Assembly (NCBI RefSeq): GCF_014282275.1
Contig: NZ_VFIA01000013.1
Location: 1 to 64,000, forward strand
Direction: 5' to 3'
DNA: 64,000 nt
Source of the DNA: Spirosoma utsteinense
GTDB taxonomy: Bacteria > Bacteroidota > Bacteroidia > Cytophagales > Spirosomataceae
Part shown: positions 34,936-45,584 of the stretch, piece after piece
Position numbering within the stretch: position 1 is the first letter of the stretch
How the letters are laid out: each line of letters starts with the position of its first letter
Position numbers and translations under genes: made by a program
Notes under the pieces: generated by a model
What the model saw: only the letters and a program-made list of their open reading frames with translations
Told to the model about the DNA's origin: nothing
Databases searched by the model: none

Positions 34936-35952
34936 ATGATTCCCTTTTCAATTCTGGATTTATCGCCTATCGTGGAAGGCAACACGGCCACCCAGGCGTT
35001 ACGCAATACATTGAATCTCGCTCAACATGCTGAACAGCTAGGTTATAACCGCTACTGGGTGGCTGAGCATCACAACATGCCAGGCATTGCCAGTGCTGCT
35101 ACGTCGGTCGTGATCGGTTATGTGGCCGGAGGTACGCAAACGATTCGGGTCGGCTCGGGCGGCATTATGCTCCCCAACCACTCGCCACTGCTCATCGCCG
35201 AACAGTTTGGCACACTGGAATCACTCTACCCTGGCCGGATCGACCTGGGACTGGGCCGCGCGCCGGGTGCCGACCAGGCCACCGCTCGTGCACTGCGTCG
35301 GGATATGACCGGAGCCGACACGTTCCCACAGGATGTTGTCGAGTTACAGCGATATTTCCAGCCCGACGATTCGAACCAGTTCATTCAGGCCGTACCCGGT
35401 ACGGGCCTGAACGTACCGATCTGGATACTGGGGTCAAGTTTGTTTGGTGCCCAACTGGCGGCTATGCTTGGCCTGCCTTACGCCTTCGCGTCCCATTTTG
35501 CCCCGGCCGAGCTGCTTCGGGCGCTTCATATGTACCGGACACACTTCAAACCATCCGCTCAGTTGAAAGAACCGTATGCCATGGTTGCGGTGAACGTGGT
35601 AGCTGCCGATACCGATGCGGAAGCGGAGCGCCTGTTTACATCGGTCCAACAGCAATTCTTATACATCCGCCGGGGGAAAGCCCGTCAGATGCAGCCCCCT
35701 GTAGATAACCTCCGGGCCAACTGGCCAGAGAATGAGCTGGCCGCCATGGACCCCATGCTCCGGTGTTCAGCTGTGGGTTCTCCGGATACAATCCAACGCG
35801 GACTGGCCAGTTTCATCGACCAGACTCAGGCAAACGAGTTGATCATCTCGGCCCCTGTTTTTGACCATCAGGCCCGGAAGCATTCGCTCACACTCACCGC
35901 CCAGGTGCGCGATGCCCTGGCGGCTCAGGAAACAGAACTGGCTACGGTGTAG
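34936..35952 (+). CDS. LLM-class flavin-dependent oxidoreductase
   Basis: A 338-residue bacterial-luciferase-like monooxygenase of the MsnO8/YhbW type. It has [14 protein letters not shown], then [19 protein letters not shown] (flavin-site region), [13 protein letters not shown] and [10 protein letters not shown], all hallmarks of the group. It would use reduced FMN supplied by a partner reductase. The substrate is unknown. It stands alone, divergent from the GDPD gene, and ends near a very long hairpin. Confidence 0.9.
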   Translation: MIPFSILDLSPIVEGNTATQALRNTLNLAQHAEQLGYNRYWVAEHHNMPGIASAATSVVIGYVAGGTQTIRVGSGGIMLPNHSPLLIAEQFGTLESLYPGRIDLGLGRAPGADQATARALRRDMTGADTFPQDVVELQRYFQPDDSNQFIQAVPGTGLNVPIWILGSSLFGAQLAAMLGLPYAFASHFAPAELLRALHMYRTHFKPSAQLKEPYAMVAVNVVAADTDAEAERLFTSVQQQFLYIRRGKARQMQPPVDNLRANWPENELAAMDPMLRCSAVGSPDTIQRGLASFIDQTQANELIISAPVFDHQARKHSLTLTAQVRDALAAQETELATV

Positions 35953-35971
35953 GTTTATCGTTGGAATCGTC

Positions 35972-36060
35972 GAGCGGCTGGCGTATCCTGGACGGCCACG
36001 TCCGGGTGTGAAAAGAATTTATTAACCCGGACGTGGCCGTCCAGGATACGCCAGCCGCTC
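35972..36060. repeat. 36-bp perfect inverted repeat
   Basis: Arms 35972-36007 and 36025-36060 are exact complements around a 17-base loop. It starts 20 bases after the LLM stop and is GC-rich, without a T-run on either side. It may act as a terminator or RNA-stabilising hairpin; a repeat-element origin is also possible. Confidence 0.75.
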
Positions 36061-36077
36061 TCAAACTAGTTTTGTAT

Positions 36078-36155
36078 TGACCGTTGACAGTAGAAATGCT
36101 GAAGGCCCTAGATTCAAAAATCCAGGGCCTTCAGCATTTCTACTGTCAACGGTCA
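36078..36155 (-). terminator. 32-bp perfect inverted repeat overlapping the leuS stop
   Basis: Arms 36078-36109 and 36124-36155 are exact complements around a 14-base loop. The right arm includes the leuS stop codon (36153-36155), so the hairpin forms in the last bases of leuS mRNA. There is no clear T-run. Confidence 0.7.
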
Positions 36156-39035
36156 GATTACGACGTTTACAATTCGTTTCGGCACAACAACGACTTTTTT
36201 GGGCGACTTACCTTCCAGCCATTTTTGCACGATCTCGTCGGCCAGCACCTCACGCTCGATCTCGTTAGCGGCACGGTCCACGGCAAAGCTGATCGTCGTT
36301 CTGACTTTACCATTGATTTGAATGGGGTATTCGAACGCGTCCTCAACCAGGAAATTCGGGTTGAACGTCGGGAAGGCAGCCTGTGACAGCGTCCCGGGTT
36401 CGTGGCCCAAAGCAGCCCAAAGCTCTTCGGTGATATGGGGCGCGTAGGGCGACAGCAGCAAGACCAGTTCCTGCAAGACCGCCCGTTTGTGGCAATTGAG
36501 CGTTGCCAGTTCGTTAACGCAGATCATGAACGAGCTCACCGACGTATTGAACGAGTAAGCTTCTATATCGGCTTCGGTCTTCTGAATAGTTTTGTGCAGC
36601 ACCTTTAGCTCCGCCGGTGTGGGGGCTTCGTCCGTTACGATCCATTGGCTTGCTCCGGCATCCGGAGTCCCGGCAGCGCTATCCTTATAGAACAGCCGCC
36701 AGAATTTACGGATGAACCGATACACCCCGTCGATACCGTTGGTATTCCAAGGCTTTGCCTGTTCGAGCGGTCCCAGGAACATTTCATACAACCGCAGCAC
36801 ATCGGCCCCGTAGCGTTCAACGATCATATCGGGATTGACGACGTTGAACTTCGACTTCGACATTTTCTCTACCTCAGCGCCAACGATGTATCGACCGTCT
36901 GGTTCAGTAATGAATTCGGCGGCTTCTGTCAAATCCGGACGGGCTTGCCGGAACGCTTCGATGTCCAGCACGTCATTTTCCACGATGTTGACATCGACGT
37001 GCAGGGGGGTCACCTCGCGACCGTTCAGCTGGTTCAGCGAAACAAAGACAGCGGGCACCCCTTCCCGGCCCGTGCCTGAAACGCGATACACAAAATTGCT
37101 TCGCCCCTGGATCATGCCCTGGTTGATGAGCTTTTTGAACGGCTCGTCCTGCGGCACGTAGCCCCGGTCGTAGAGGAACTTGTTCCAGAAACGGCTGTAG
37201 AGCAGGTGACCCGTTGCGTGTTCCGTTCCGCCGATGTAAAGATCGACGTTCTGCCAGTAGTCGATGGTCTGTTTGCTCGCAAACTCCGTCTCGTTCTTCG
37301 GGTCCATGTACCGATACCAGTACCAGGACGACCCTGCCCAGCCGGGCATCGTGCTCAGTTCGTACTCGTACTTCCCTTTATACCTCCAGCCTTCAGCCCG
37401 GCCCAGTGGCGGTTCGCCGGTTTCGGTGGGGAGGTATTTATCGACCGCGGGCAGTTCCAGCGGCAAATCGGCTTCGTCGATCAGGTAGGGCAAACCGTCT
37501 TCGTTGAAATAAACAGGCACCGGCTCTCCCCAGTAACGCTGGCGGCTGAAGACGGCGTCGCGCATCCGGAAATTGATTTTGCCCCGCCCCAGACCGCGCG
37601 CTTCCAGCCACGCAATAAGCGTTGTCGTAGCTTCTTTATAGCTCATGCCGTTGACGATACCCGAGTTGATATACTGTCCCTCTTTTGTATTGTCGGCCTG
37701 CTTATCTATGTCTTTTTGCCCATCCAGAATCGGTACGATGGGTAAACCGAAATGTGTAGCAAAGGTCCAGTCACGCTGGTCGCCCGACGGAACGGCCATA
37801 ACGGCACCGGTTCCATACCCTGCCAGCACATAGTCGGCCAGAAAAATAGGCACCTTCTCGTCGTTGAACGGATTAATGCAATAGCTCCCCGTAAATACAC
37901 CCGATACCGCTTTGGTATCGGCCATACGGTCGCGTTCGGAGCGCAGTTTCGCGGCACTGATATAGGCAGCCACGGCATCCTGCTGATCCGGCGTGGTCAG
38001 ACCCGGTACAAGTTCATGTTCCGGTGCCAGCACCATAAACGTAACACCGTAAATGGTATCGACGCGGGTCGTAAATACCTCGATAAAAGTTTTTGGGGAG
38101 GATGGGGGGATGGACGAAAAGGAGGAAGTATCCGCCGACCAAACTGGAAATTTGACCGATGCGCCTACGCTCTTGCCAATCCAGTTGCGTTGCTGTTCTT
38201 TGATGGATTCCGTCCAGTCAATCACGTCCAGCCCCGTCAGCAGACGGTCGGCGTAGGCTGTGATCCGCATCATCCACTGCCGCATGAGCTTTTGCTCGAC
38301 GGGGTAGCCGCCCCGCTCCGAAACACCATCCTTCACCTCGTCATTGGCCAGCACTGTACCCAGACCCGGACACCAGTTCACGACTGCGTCGGCAAGGTAT
38401 GTCAGGCGATAGTGGAGGGTAATGGCATAGGACTGCTGTTTGGACATGGCGTTCCATTCGGCCGCTGTAAACGCAGGGGTGTTTTCGTCGCAGACAGCGT
38501 TTACGTCGGTCGTGCCGTTCGTGGCGAACTTATCCAGCAGGGTCTCGATGGGTTCTGCCTTGTTGGTATCTTTATTATACCAGGAACGGAACAGCTCCAT
38601 AAAGACCCACTGCGTCCATTTGTAATACGATGGATCGGATGTACGAACCTCCCGGCTCCAATCGTAGCTGAAGCCAATATTTTTCAACTGCTCGATGTAG
38701 CGGGTTAAATTTGCTTCGGTCGTCACCGCCGGATGCTGACCCGTCTGGATCGCATACTGTTCGGCAGGCAGCCCGAAGGAGTCGAACCCCATGGGATGCA
38801 GCACGTTAAAGCCTTTCAGCCGTTTGTAACGCGAGACAATATCCGACGCGATATAACCCAGTGGATGACCAACATGTAAGCCAGCCCCCGACGGGTAAGG
38901 AAACATATCGAGCGCATAGTACTTGGGGCGGGCTGCACTTAGCTTGTCAGACGGTTCGGCAGGGCGGTAGGTTTGGTTCTTATCCCAGAAATCCTGCCAT
39001 TTCTTTTCCGTTTCGCGGTGATTGTATTCGGCCAT
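36153..39035 (-). CDS. leuS: Leucyl-tRNA synthetase
   Basis: A 960-residue class I aminoacyl-tRNA synthetase that charges tRNA-Leu. The HIGH-type motif is in [16 protein letters not shown] (about residues 47-62), and [14 protein letters not shown] in the last third is the KMSKS loop. The editing (CP1) domain lies between, with [14 protein letters not shown]. The enzyme is somewhat longer than the E. coli form because of insertions, as is usual in Bacteroidota. It is monocistronic. Long forward frames across it are shadows. Confidence 0.98.
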   Translation of the reverse strand: MAEYNHRETEKKWQDFWDKNQTYRPAEPSDKLSAARPKYYALDMFPYPSGAGLHVGHPLGYIASDIVSRYKRLKGFNVLHPMGFDSFGLPAEQYAIQTGQHPAVTTEANLTRYIEQLKNIGFSYDWSREVRTSDPSYYKWTQWVFMELFRSWYNKDTNKAEPIETLLDKFATNGTTDVNAVCDENTPAFTAAEWNAMSKQQSYAITLHYRLTYLADAVVNWCPGLGTVLANDEVKDGVSERGGYPVEQKLMRQWMMRITAYADRLLTGLDVIDWTESIKEQQRNWIGKSVGASVKFPVWSADTSSFSSIPPSSPKTFIEVFTTRVDTIYGVTFMVLAPEHELVPGLTTPDQQDAVAAYISAAKLRSERDRMADTKAVSGVFTGSYCINPFNDEKVPIFLADYVLAGYGTGAVMAVPSGDQRDWTFATHFGLPIVPILDGQKDIDKQADNTKEGQYINSGIVNGMSYKEATTTLIAWLEARGLGRGKINFRMRDAVFSRQRYWGEPVPVYFNEDGLPYLIDEADLPLELPAVDKYLPTETGEPPLGRAEGWRYKGKYEYELSTMPGWAGSSWYWYRYMDPKNETEFASKQTIDYWQNVDLYIGGTEHATGHLLYSRFWNKFLYDRGYVPQDEPFKKLINQGMIQGRSNFVYRVSGTGREGVPAVFVSLNQLNGREVTPLHVDVNIVENDVLDIEAFRQARPDLTEAAEFITEPDGRYIVGAEVEKMSKSKFNVVNPDMIVERYGADVLRLYEMFLGPLEQAKPWNTNGIDGVYRFIRKFWRLFYKDSAAGTPDAGASQWIVTDEAPTPAELKVLHKTIQKTEADIEAYSFNTSVSSFMICVNELATLNCHKRAVLQELVLLLSPYAPHITEELWAALGHEPGTLSQAAFPTFNPNFLVEDAFEYPIQINGKVRTTISFAVDRAANEIEREVLADEIVQKWLEGKSPKKVVVVPKRIVNVVI

Positions 39036-39482
39036 GTTCAGGTTTAACGGGCCAGTTGGCGCGTTTTTTTGAGTATATCGTCAGTCCGGCAGGTTGGCCT
39101 GTCGGCCAGACAGGTCGGGCGACTTGTCTTACGGCCTGCAAAAATAGCCGTTTACCGAGACTTTTGCCCGTATCCGTCTTAATGAAGTGGCCGATTGTCG
39201 AAAATGAATGGTCCTCATCTTCCGCTACCCGGCAGCTGTGGCGCTGAACGGGCGGTTGCCGGCCCGGTGTTTACCCGATTTCGCTCTGCCTGAAACGGTC
39301 TAACTTATAGGGGGAAACGTCACGAATAGCAGCCAATAGTAACCCGAAAAACAGCCGGGTTATCGCACCATAAAATCCGCTTTTACGTTTCATTACTACA
39401 GTTATTTCTCACCAGCTGACAATGTATGAATTGACGTTGTACGATCGTTTACCTCTTGTTTCTTCTGTTTCGTACTACTTTT
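39036..39482. other. Divergent intergenic region, leuS and subtilase
   Basis: About 450 bases serving both leuS and the subtilase gene. It contains small hairpins (CCTGTC...GACAGG near 39100 and TAACCCG...CGGGTTA near 39340) but no recognisable gene. A T-box-like leader for leuS was not recognised. Confidence 0.4.
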
Positions 39483-40673
39483 ATGCAACGCTTTTTATCG
39501 CCTGCAACGCTCTTTCGTTCGGTTCTGCTTGGGCTTGGTTTGATCGGCTGTCAGGCCGACCGTGATCTGACACCCGAATTTTCAGCCGATTGTCTGGTCA
39601 AAGCGTCAGCGCTGAATGGACAGGCTATTGCCGGGTCTTATATCGTAACCTATCTACCCGATCAGCCGCTGCCGGTTTCTCCCAATGCCCGCGTCAGTGC
39701 GGCCCGTTCAGGAGTCGATCGCCTGCTAACCCGCCACCGCATCAGCGACGATCAGGCAGAACTGCTCGGCACCGATGAACGAACGAGTTTTCTGGCTCAC
39801 ATCTCGGCCACCCAGGCTGCTGATCTTGGGCAGGATCCAACGGTATCGTTGATCGAGCCTGACCGGATCATGTCGATCTGTAACTGTGTCGATGTAGCCA
39901 CGCCCACCACCCTGCTCTGGAATATTCAGCAGACCGGTTTCGGGCGGGGCGATATTCAGACCAGCAAAACCGTCTGGATCGTCGATACGGGTATCGACCT
40001 CGACCACCCCGACCTCAACGTCGACACCGGACGCAGTCGCTCTTTTGTTAATGGTGTGACCTCGGCCGATGATCAGAACGGCCACGGTACCCACGTAGCG
40101 GGTATCGTTGGTGCCAGAAATAATGGCATTGGCGTGACAGGGGTAGCGTCGGGAGCACCACTGGTTGCTCTTAAAGTGCTTAACCAGTTGGGCGAAGGGC
40201 GATTATCGGGCGTCATCCTGGCCGTGAATTACGTCCGTCTCAACGGCCAGCCCGGCGATGTTGTCAACCTGAGCCTGGGTGGCGAGGGCATCTCGACAAC
40301 GCTGGAAAATGCGGTCCGGCAGGCAGCCAACGCGGGCATTCTTTTTGCTATTGCGGCTGGCAACGAAGGGCAGAATGCCGACGAATCGACCCCGGCGCGG
40401 GTCAACCACCCGAACGTGTTCACGGTCTCGGCCATGGACCGGAGTAATATTTTCGCCAGCTTTTCCAATTTTGGCTCCAGCATCGATGTCTGCGCCTACG
40501 GTGTTCGTATCACCTCTACCTACAAGGATGGCCGATACGCCGTACTGAGTGGTACGAGTATGGCTGCTCCCCACGTGGCCGGGCTCCTGTTCATCCGGGG
40601 CAGTAACCTCCCTACGCGCGGTTTCGTCACTAGCGATCCCGATGGCACCCCCGACCCTATGGCTGGGGAGTAG
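39483..40673 (+). CDS. Subtilisin-like serine protease (S8), lipoprotein
   Basis: A 396-residue protease. The signal peptide ends in LGLIGC, so it is probably a lipoprotein. An inhibitor-I9-like propeptide (IAGSYIVTYLP, then AHISATQAADLGQDPTVSLI) is followed by the S8 domain with Asp in WIVDTGIDLDHPDL, His in NGHGTHVAGI and Ser in LSGTSMAAPHVAGLL. The protein stops soon after the Ser, so no extra C-terminal or sorting domain is present. The frame runs back to a TTG at 39456, but the ATG at 39483 gives the better signal peptide. Confidence 0.93.
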   Translation: MQRFLSPATLFRSVLLGLGLIGCQADRDLTPEFSADCLVKASALNGQAIAGSYIVTYLPDQPLPVSPNARVSAARSGVDRLLTRHRISDDQAELLGTDERTSFLAHISATQAADLGQDPTVSLIEPDRIMSICNCVDVATPTTLLWNIQQTGFGRGDIQTSKTVWIVDTGIDLDHPDLNVDTGRSRSFVNGVTSADDQNGHGTHVAGIVGARNNGIGVTGVASGAPLVALKVLNQLGEGRLSGVILAVNYVRLNGQPGDVVNLSLGGEGISTTLENAVRQAANAGILFAIAAGNEGQNADESTPARVNHPNVFTVSAMDRSNIFASFSNFGSSIDVCAYGVRITSTYKDGRYAVLSGTSMAAPHVAGLLFIRGSNLPTRGFVTSDPDGTPDPMAGE

Positions 40674-40708
40674 GAAACACGTCGAAATTCCTGACGGTTT
40701 ATCAACAA

Positions 40709-40743
40709 AAAACGGCCACCAGAACTATTCCGGTGGCCGTTTT
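40709..40743 (+). terminator. Terminator of the subtilase gene
   Basis: A perfect 12-bp stem (40709-40720 with 40732-40743), 11-base loop and four T in the distal arm. Confidence 0.8.
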
Positions 40744-40748
40744 GAACA

Positions 40749-40956
40749 TTAATTAACGTGAATAATGGCTTGTAAACCGCTGTAACGTAGGCTAATTTTT
40801 GTCATCCCGACGCAAGGAGGGATCTTCGGTAAGTTGGAGTAGTTCGTCTCATCCGAAGATCCCTCCTTGCGTCGGGATGACAAAAAAAATAACCTACACT
40901 ACTATGTGAAAATCAGATACTTGCTATCAAAATCAGCCATTATTCACGTTAATTAA
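40749..40956. repeat. Nested palindromic element of about 208 bp (MITE/REP-like)
   Basis: Outer arms 40749-40770 and 40935-40956 are exact 22-bp complements. Inside them, 40796-40829 and 40853-40886 are exact 34-bp complements around a 23-base loop, flanked by short GTAGG/CCTAC arms. The whole block could fold into one long interrupted hairpin. The inner arm contains GTCATCCCGACGCAAGGAGG, which resembles dispersed repeats of Bacteroidota genomes. It fills the space between the subtilase and susD and has no ORF, so if mobile it would need a transposase in trans. Confidence 0.7.
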
Positions 40957-40961
40957 ATTGC

Positions 40962-42299
40962 CTATGGGTTGAAGACATCCCAGTTCACTTCAGCCACCGG
41001 GCGCTCCAGACGCTCCAGTACTTTCATAGTTGGAACGGGCAGGATGATTTCGTTCAGCTTGTTATAGCGACGCATATCGACCCAGCGATGACCTTCGTAA
41101 AACAGCGAATACTGACGCTCTTTCAGAATAGCGTTGATCAGCGCATCTTTCGTAGTAGCACCAGCGTAGTTAGGCAGACCGGCGGCCGTCCGAATGATGT
41201 TGATCAGCCGGGTCGATTCAGCCGCGTTACCCTGTTGGGCCGCGATTTCAGCCGCAATCAGCACCAGTTCTTCGTTCCGGATAATGGGGATGGGATCACT
41301 GCCACTCGTATACATGTTCGTCAGGTATGGCGTGCTGTAGGTAACCCCGGAGGTATACGTCAGCGGAGCCGCCTGCACACGTACCTTTGCCAATCGCTTA
41401 TCACCGGGTTCGGCTCTATCGAATACTTCCTTGACGCCTACAATCTGGCTCGACGATGTGTTGAGCAAGGGATTCTGGATATCCGGAGGTGTAGCATTAT
41501 AGGTATTGCGGGGGCCAACGTTCAGATCGCCGGTTGCGTTATAAAACGTCTGTGGCAGCAGCGTTGCCGCCTTTGCCCAATCAGCCTGATAGATCGCAAC
41601 CCGCAGGGCAATAGCCCGATTGAAACGCTTAAACGTAGCCGGTGTGTTGAATCCGGCAAAACCGCTGGGCAGAGTATACGAGAATGCAGCGCCCGCCTGG
41701 TCCAGTTGGGCCGCACCATCATCCAGAAATTTAGCGATACCAGCCAACGACTCGGCGTAGGTAGCCGGTTTGCTGGGGTTAAAGGGATCTTCCACATTAA
41801 GCCGGACACCATTCGTCCCCTGAGCATTCAGCATCTGAAGATAGGCGAGGCCTTTGAACGTATTGGCAATACCGCGATAGCCATTTTTTTCGGCATCACT
41901 AACCGAACTGGTATTACCCACCGCAGCCAGCGTAATGTTGGCCTGGCGTACAGGTAACCCGAATCCGGTTGTTGCCGTATTGTAGAACGCCGAGTTGTCG
42001 ATCAGCCGCACGCCGTTCAGTTCCGTCATCCAGCGCGACTCCGTGCCGTTGAAGTTAAACAGTTCTTTACCTATCGTACCTGTTACGAGCAGGTAAGTAG
42101 CGAGGCCATTCCGCGCCAGCGAAAACTGACCGACTGACAGGGCATCCAGCTGCGCTTTTGACGCGTTATTGGTAACGGCTCCGACACTGGGGAAGTTAGG
42201 GTCAATAACCTCTTCCGTTTGTAGTGGGTTACAGGCCGTAAAAGAGCCAGCCAGCAGAGTGGCGAGCAAAAATGATGTATGTTTCTTCATGAGTTTCAT
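40962..42299 (-). CDS. susD: SusD/RagB-family nutrient-binding lipoprotein
   Basis: A 445-residue outer-membrane lipoprotein with lipobox SFTAC (Cys at about residue 23) and the tetratricopeptide-like SusD fold. The C-terminal segment IPIIRNEELVLIAAEIAAQQG, then YEGHRWVDMRRYNKLNEI, is the hallmark of the family. It caps the SusC barrel encoded just upstream, 44 bases away, and binds the imported glycan or peptide. No glycosidase or sensor lies beside the pair, so the substrate cannot be inferred. Confidence 0.93.
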   Translation of the reverse strand: MKLMKKHTSFLLATLLAGSFTACNPLQTEEVIDPNFPSVGAVTNNASKAQLDALSVGQFSLARNGLATYLLVTGTIGKELFNFNGTESRWMTELNGVRLIDNSAFYNTATTGFGLPVRQANITLAAVGNTSSVSDAEKNGYRGIANTFKGLAYLQMLNAQGTNGVRLNVEDPFNPSKPATYAESLAGIAKFLDDGAAQLDQAGAAFSYTLPSGFAGFNTPATFKRFNRAIALRVAIYQADWAKAATLLPQTFYNATGDLNVGPRNTYNATPPDIQNPLLNTSSSQIVGVKEVFDRAEPGDKRLAKVRVQAAPLTYTSGVTYSTPYLTNMYTSGSDPIPIIRNEELVLIAAEIAAQQGNAAESTRLINIIRTAAGLPNYAGATTKDALINAILKERQYSLFYEGHRWVDMRRYNKLNEIILPVPTMKVLERLERPVAEVNWDVFNP

Positions 42300-42343
42300 T
42301 ATTTATCGGACCGGGATTATGTCTACAGGTGTTTCAGCTGTTT

Positions 42344-45300
42344 TTAAAAATCTACAGCTATATGGAACATCATCCGACGAACGGCTGGCGTAGAACCCAG
42401 ATCAACCCCGGCACCCAGTGCCAGCGAGCCAAAGTTTGAGTTCTCCGGGTCGTAACCCGCCGTGTAATCAGTCCAGCGGAGCAGGTTGTTTCCCGATATA
42501 CCAACCCGAACATTACTTACAACACTACCAAAAGCCCGCTTGAGAACGGGTGTTGGCACCCGATAGTACAGGGCGGCTTCGCGTAGTTTCAAGAAGCTGT
42601 AAATGTTGGGGTTAGCACCCGGCTTAGGCTTGCCACTACCTTCATCGATGCCATTGGCTCCCTGCCGGTAGATGCCGTTGGGCGTACTGCCGTCATTACC
42701 CAAATCGTCGGTCTCGCTCCAGTCTGATGTATTGCCACCCTCGTCCCACAGCAACCGCGTCAACGATACGACTGTAAACTTGTGGCGATAGTTAAGCAAT
42801 GCCGAAAATTCGAAGTTCTTAAGGAATGTGATCCGGTTGTTCAGCGACAGTTCATACTTGGGTTGTGCGTCCCCATAGCTGGTCCATGACCTTGCGAAGT
42901 TAGGATCGGTCGCGGGTAATGTCCGGGGCTGACCCACGATTTCCGTTGGCGAGTAGGTAGTGCCATCAGCATCAGGACCTTTCACACGCCACTGACCGAA
43001 GGTAGCACCAAAACCACCCGTCAGGCGCTCCGGAATTTCCAGACGCGTGATCTTGGAGCGGTTATACCAGAATATTGGCTGGATAAACCACTTGAAGTTT
43101 TCGCTCCGGACGACATCAGCGCCAAGCGAAAATTCAAGGCCACGGTTAGTCAGGTCGGCTGCGTTGATCTGTGTCGATGTCACGCCCGTTGTTGGTGCCG
43201 TTGTCAATGGCTGGATCAGGTCAAACACTTTCTTGTTATAGAGTGTAAATTCGCCTGTGATCCGGTTGTTGAACAGACCGAAATCGATACCGTATTCAAG
43301 CTCGGTAGCCCGTTCGGGTTGTATCGTAACATTCCCCAGAACGGTAGATGGAACCAGGCCACCTAGCCCGCCAACCCCAACCACCTGAAGCTGTGAGTAG
43401 GTCGTACCGAATGTAGGCAAACCAGCTGTCTGACCGTAGGCGACCCGAAATTTCAACTGGCTTATTTTGGAACCGGCCCAGGTACCGAAGCGGGCCGCGT
43501 TTACGGCCAGTGCTGCCCGTGGGAAAGCATAGAACCGATCGAACTCACTGTTCAGGGTTGATTTATCGAAGCGAATACCAACCGAACCGATAATTTTATC
43601 CTCGTAGTTGGCATCCTGCTGCGCGAACACACCAACATCGGTGTTATTCTGGTATTCAACGAATCCGTCGATTACCTTGCCCCGCGATGGGTTAGAAACA
43701 CCGGCCGGTAAACCTGTTCCCCGCACATAGTTCGAACGCAGGTATTTGTAAAGACGAACGGCACCCGCCGACGATGTCAGGTTTAAACGACCGTCCATAA
43801 GTGCATGCGTGTAAATAGCCGATACCTGTACGTTCGAGTTAAACACTTCGGTACGCGTGTCCTGCGCGAAGCCGGGATTAGCCTCCTGCCGTTGCGATTG
43901 CAGATCAGCTGGAAGCAACACCGTAGCAAAACCATTCTGATAATCCAGTCCACCGTTGATCCGGAAGGTCAGCGACGATTTTGCGGTGTTAATTGCCCGG
44001 GCGTTCACCGTGAATCCCTGTAACACCCGGTTGTTTTTCTGGTTATTGACAGCCCGGTCGCGAATAGCCAGTGGATTTTCGCCTACGCCCGAGATATTGT
44101 CCGGGTAGTTACCATTGGCGTCAGGATAGAGGTTAGCGTATGGTTTGGTGTACGGCAGTGAGTAGCCGTAGTTGACATACGAATTGTCGTTACCTGTCCA
44201 GCCACGGTCGTTGTTGCTGACGATGTAGTTCGAGTTGATGCTAAAGTCAAGCCAGTTGGTCAATTTATGATCAACATTGGCCCGGATCGAATACCGCTGA
44301 AAGCCTGTGTTTTTGATAATGCCCGTCTCGTCGGAGATACTACCGTTGACGTAAAACTTGGTTTTTTCATTACCACCTGTTATCCCTAACCGGCTATTAC
44401 GGATAGCACCCGTTCCACCATACATAACTTTCTCCCAGTTTGTATACGTACCATTGGCTCTGGCAGCCCGTAGCAGTGGAATGTCACCAGGAGCGAAGTA
44501 GTCCGTTAGCTTTTGTTCCGTCCAGTCGGCCCCGCCGTAGTAGCTGAGCGCTTTGCTGAAACCGATATCCTGACCGAACGAAACGGTTGTTTTTCCGCCC
44601 TTACCGCGCTTGGTTGTGATAATAACGACACCAGCGTTTGCACGGGTACCGTAGATAGCCGCTGCCGAGGAACCTTTCAGCACTTCAACACTTTCGATAT
44701 CGTCCGGGTTAAGATCGGCCAGGCGATTGGCGTTGTTGTCCTGCGGGCTTGCCGATGAACCAGCTGCTGCTTTGTTGGCGGCCGAACGGCCGTTACCATA
44801 CTGGCCATTATCAATGTAAACGCCATCGACAATGAACAGAGGCTGCGACGCCGAAGCGCCCAGTGTCGATACGCCCCGAAACTGAAGGTTAAACCCACCA
44901 CCGGGTACCGAACTATTGGCTACGATGTTGGCGCCGGCGATTTTACCCTGCAAGGCACCATCCGTAGTAACAGGTGTGGTTGTTCCGGTCAGGTCTTTGC
45001 TGTCGAGCCGGGTTACGGCGTTGGCCAAGTTAGATCGTTTTACCGTAGTAGCCAACCCGGATACAACAACTTCTTCGAGTTGCCGCGTATCTTCAGACAG
45101 CGTAACATTGAGCGTCGACCGATTCCCGACCGTAATTTCCTGACTAAGAAAGCCAATGTAACTAATTCCGATTTTGGCATTCGCTGGTGCCGTTATCCGG
45201 AAGGTACCGTCAGCCTCGGTTGTGGCCCCCTGCCCTGTTCCTTTGACCAGTACCGAAACACCCGGTAATGGGGTCCCATTACTATCGGTCACTTTACCGG

Positions 45301-45379
45301 TGAGCGTCGAGCTTTGCGCTGTTGCTGTGCCTATAAGGCCAATCAGCAAACAAAGACAAATGAGTAGTTTTCCTTTCAT
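42344..45379 (-). CDS. susC: SusC/RagA-family TonB-linked outer-membrane transporter
   Basis: A 1011-residue outer-membrane protein. After the signal peptide (ending GTATAQS) comes a carboxypeptidase-regulatory-like domain (LTGKVTDSNGTPLPGVSVLV), a TonB-box-like stretch EEVVVSG, the plug (DGALQGKIAGANIV, RGVSTLG, PLFIVDGVYID, VEVLKGSSAAAIYG) and the 22-strand barrel. It imports the ligand captured by SusD. It is divergent from the DUF819 gene across about 200 A+T-rich bases. The regulator of the pair is not nearby. Confidence 0.96.
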   Translation of the reverse strand: MKGKLLICLCLLIGLIGTATAQSSTLTGKVTDSNGTPLPGVSVLVKGTGQGATTEADGTFRITAPANAKIGISYIGFLSQEITVGNRSTLNVTLSEDTRQLEEVVVSGLATTVKRSNLANAVTRLDSKDLTGTTTPVTTDGALQGKIAGANIVANSSVPGGGFNLQFRGVSTLGASASQPLFIVDGVYIDNGQYGNGRSAANKAAAGSSASPQDNNANRLADLNPDDIESVEVLKGSSAAAIYGTRANAGVVIITTKRGKGGKTTVSFGQDIGFSKALSYYGGADWTEQKLTDYFAPGDIPLLRAARANGTYTNWEKVMYGGTGAIRNSRLGITGGNEKTKFYVNGSISDETGIIKNTGFQRYSIRANVDHKLTNWLDFSINSNYIVSNNDRGWTGNDNSYVNYGYSLPYTKPYANLYPDANGNYPDNISGVGENPLAIRDRAVNNQKNNRVLQGFTVNARAINTAKSSLTFRINGGLDYQNGFATVLLPADLQSQRQEANPGFAQDTRTEVFNSNVQVSAIYTHALMDGRLNLTSSAGAVRLYKYLRSNYVRGTGLPAGVSNPSRGKVIDGFVEYQNNTDVGVFAQQDANYEDKIIGSVGIRFDKSTLNSEFDRFYAFPRAALAVNAARFGTWAGSKISQLKFRVAYGQTAGLPTFGTTYSQLQVVGVGGLGGLVPSTVLGNVTIQPERATELEYGIDFGLFNNRITGEFTLYNKKVFDLIQPLTTAPTTGVTSTQINAADLTNRGLEFSLGADVVRSENFKWFIQPIFWYNRSKITRLEIPERLTGGFGATFGQWRVKGPDADGTTYSPTEIVGQPRTLPATDPNFARSWTSYGDAQPKYELSLNNRITFLKNFEFSALLNYRHKFTVVSLTRLLWDEGGNTSDWSETDDLGNDGSTPNGIYRQGANGIDEGSGKPKPGANPNIYSFLKLREAALYYRVPTPVLKRAFGSVVSNVRVGISGNNLLRWTDYTAGYDPENSNFGSLALGAGVDLGSTPAVRRMMFHIAVDF

Positions 45380-45584
45380 CTGGTTTCGTAGAAGTTAAAA
45401 AACACATTAAAATTTGCCACAAATTAAGTGTTTATCCTGCTTATCTAATACAAACCTTTATGAAATTTTATTATTCTAACGTATATAGATATATTATTTT
45501 GTCAGGCTATAGAAACTAAAATCAATTTATACTCATCAAATTCGCCGTTTATGCCTAGCTTGTCCGGACGATTTAAAGTTACCT

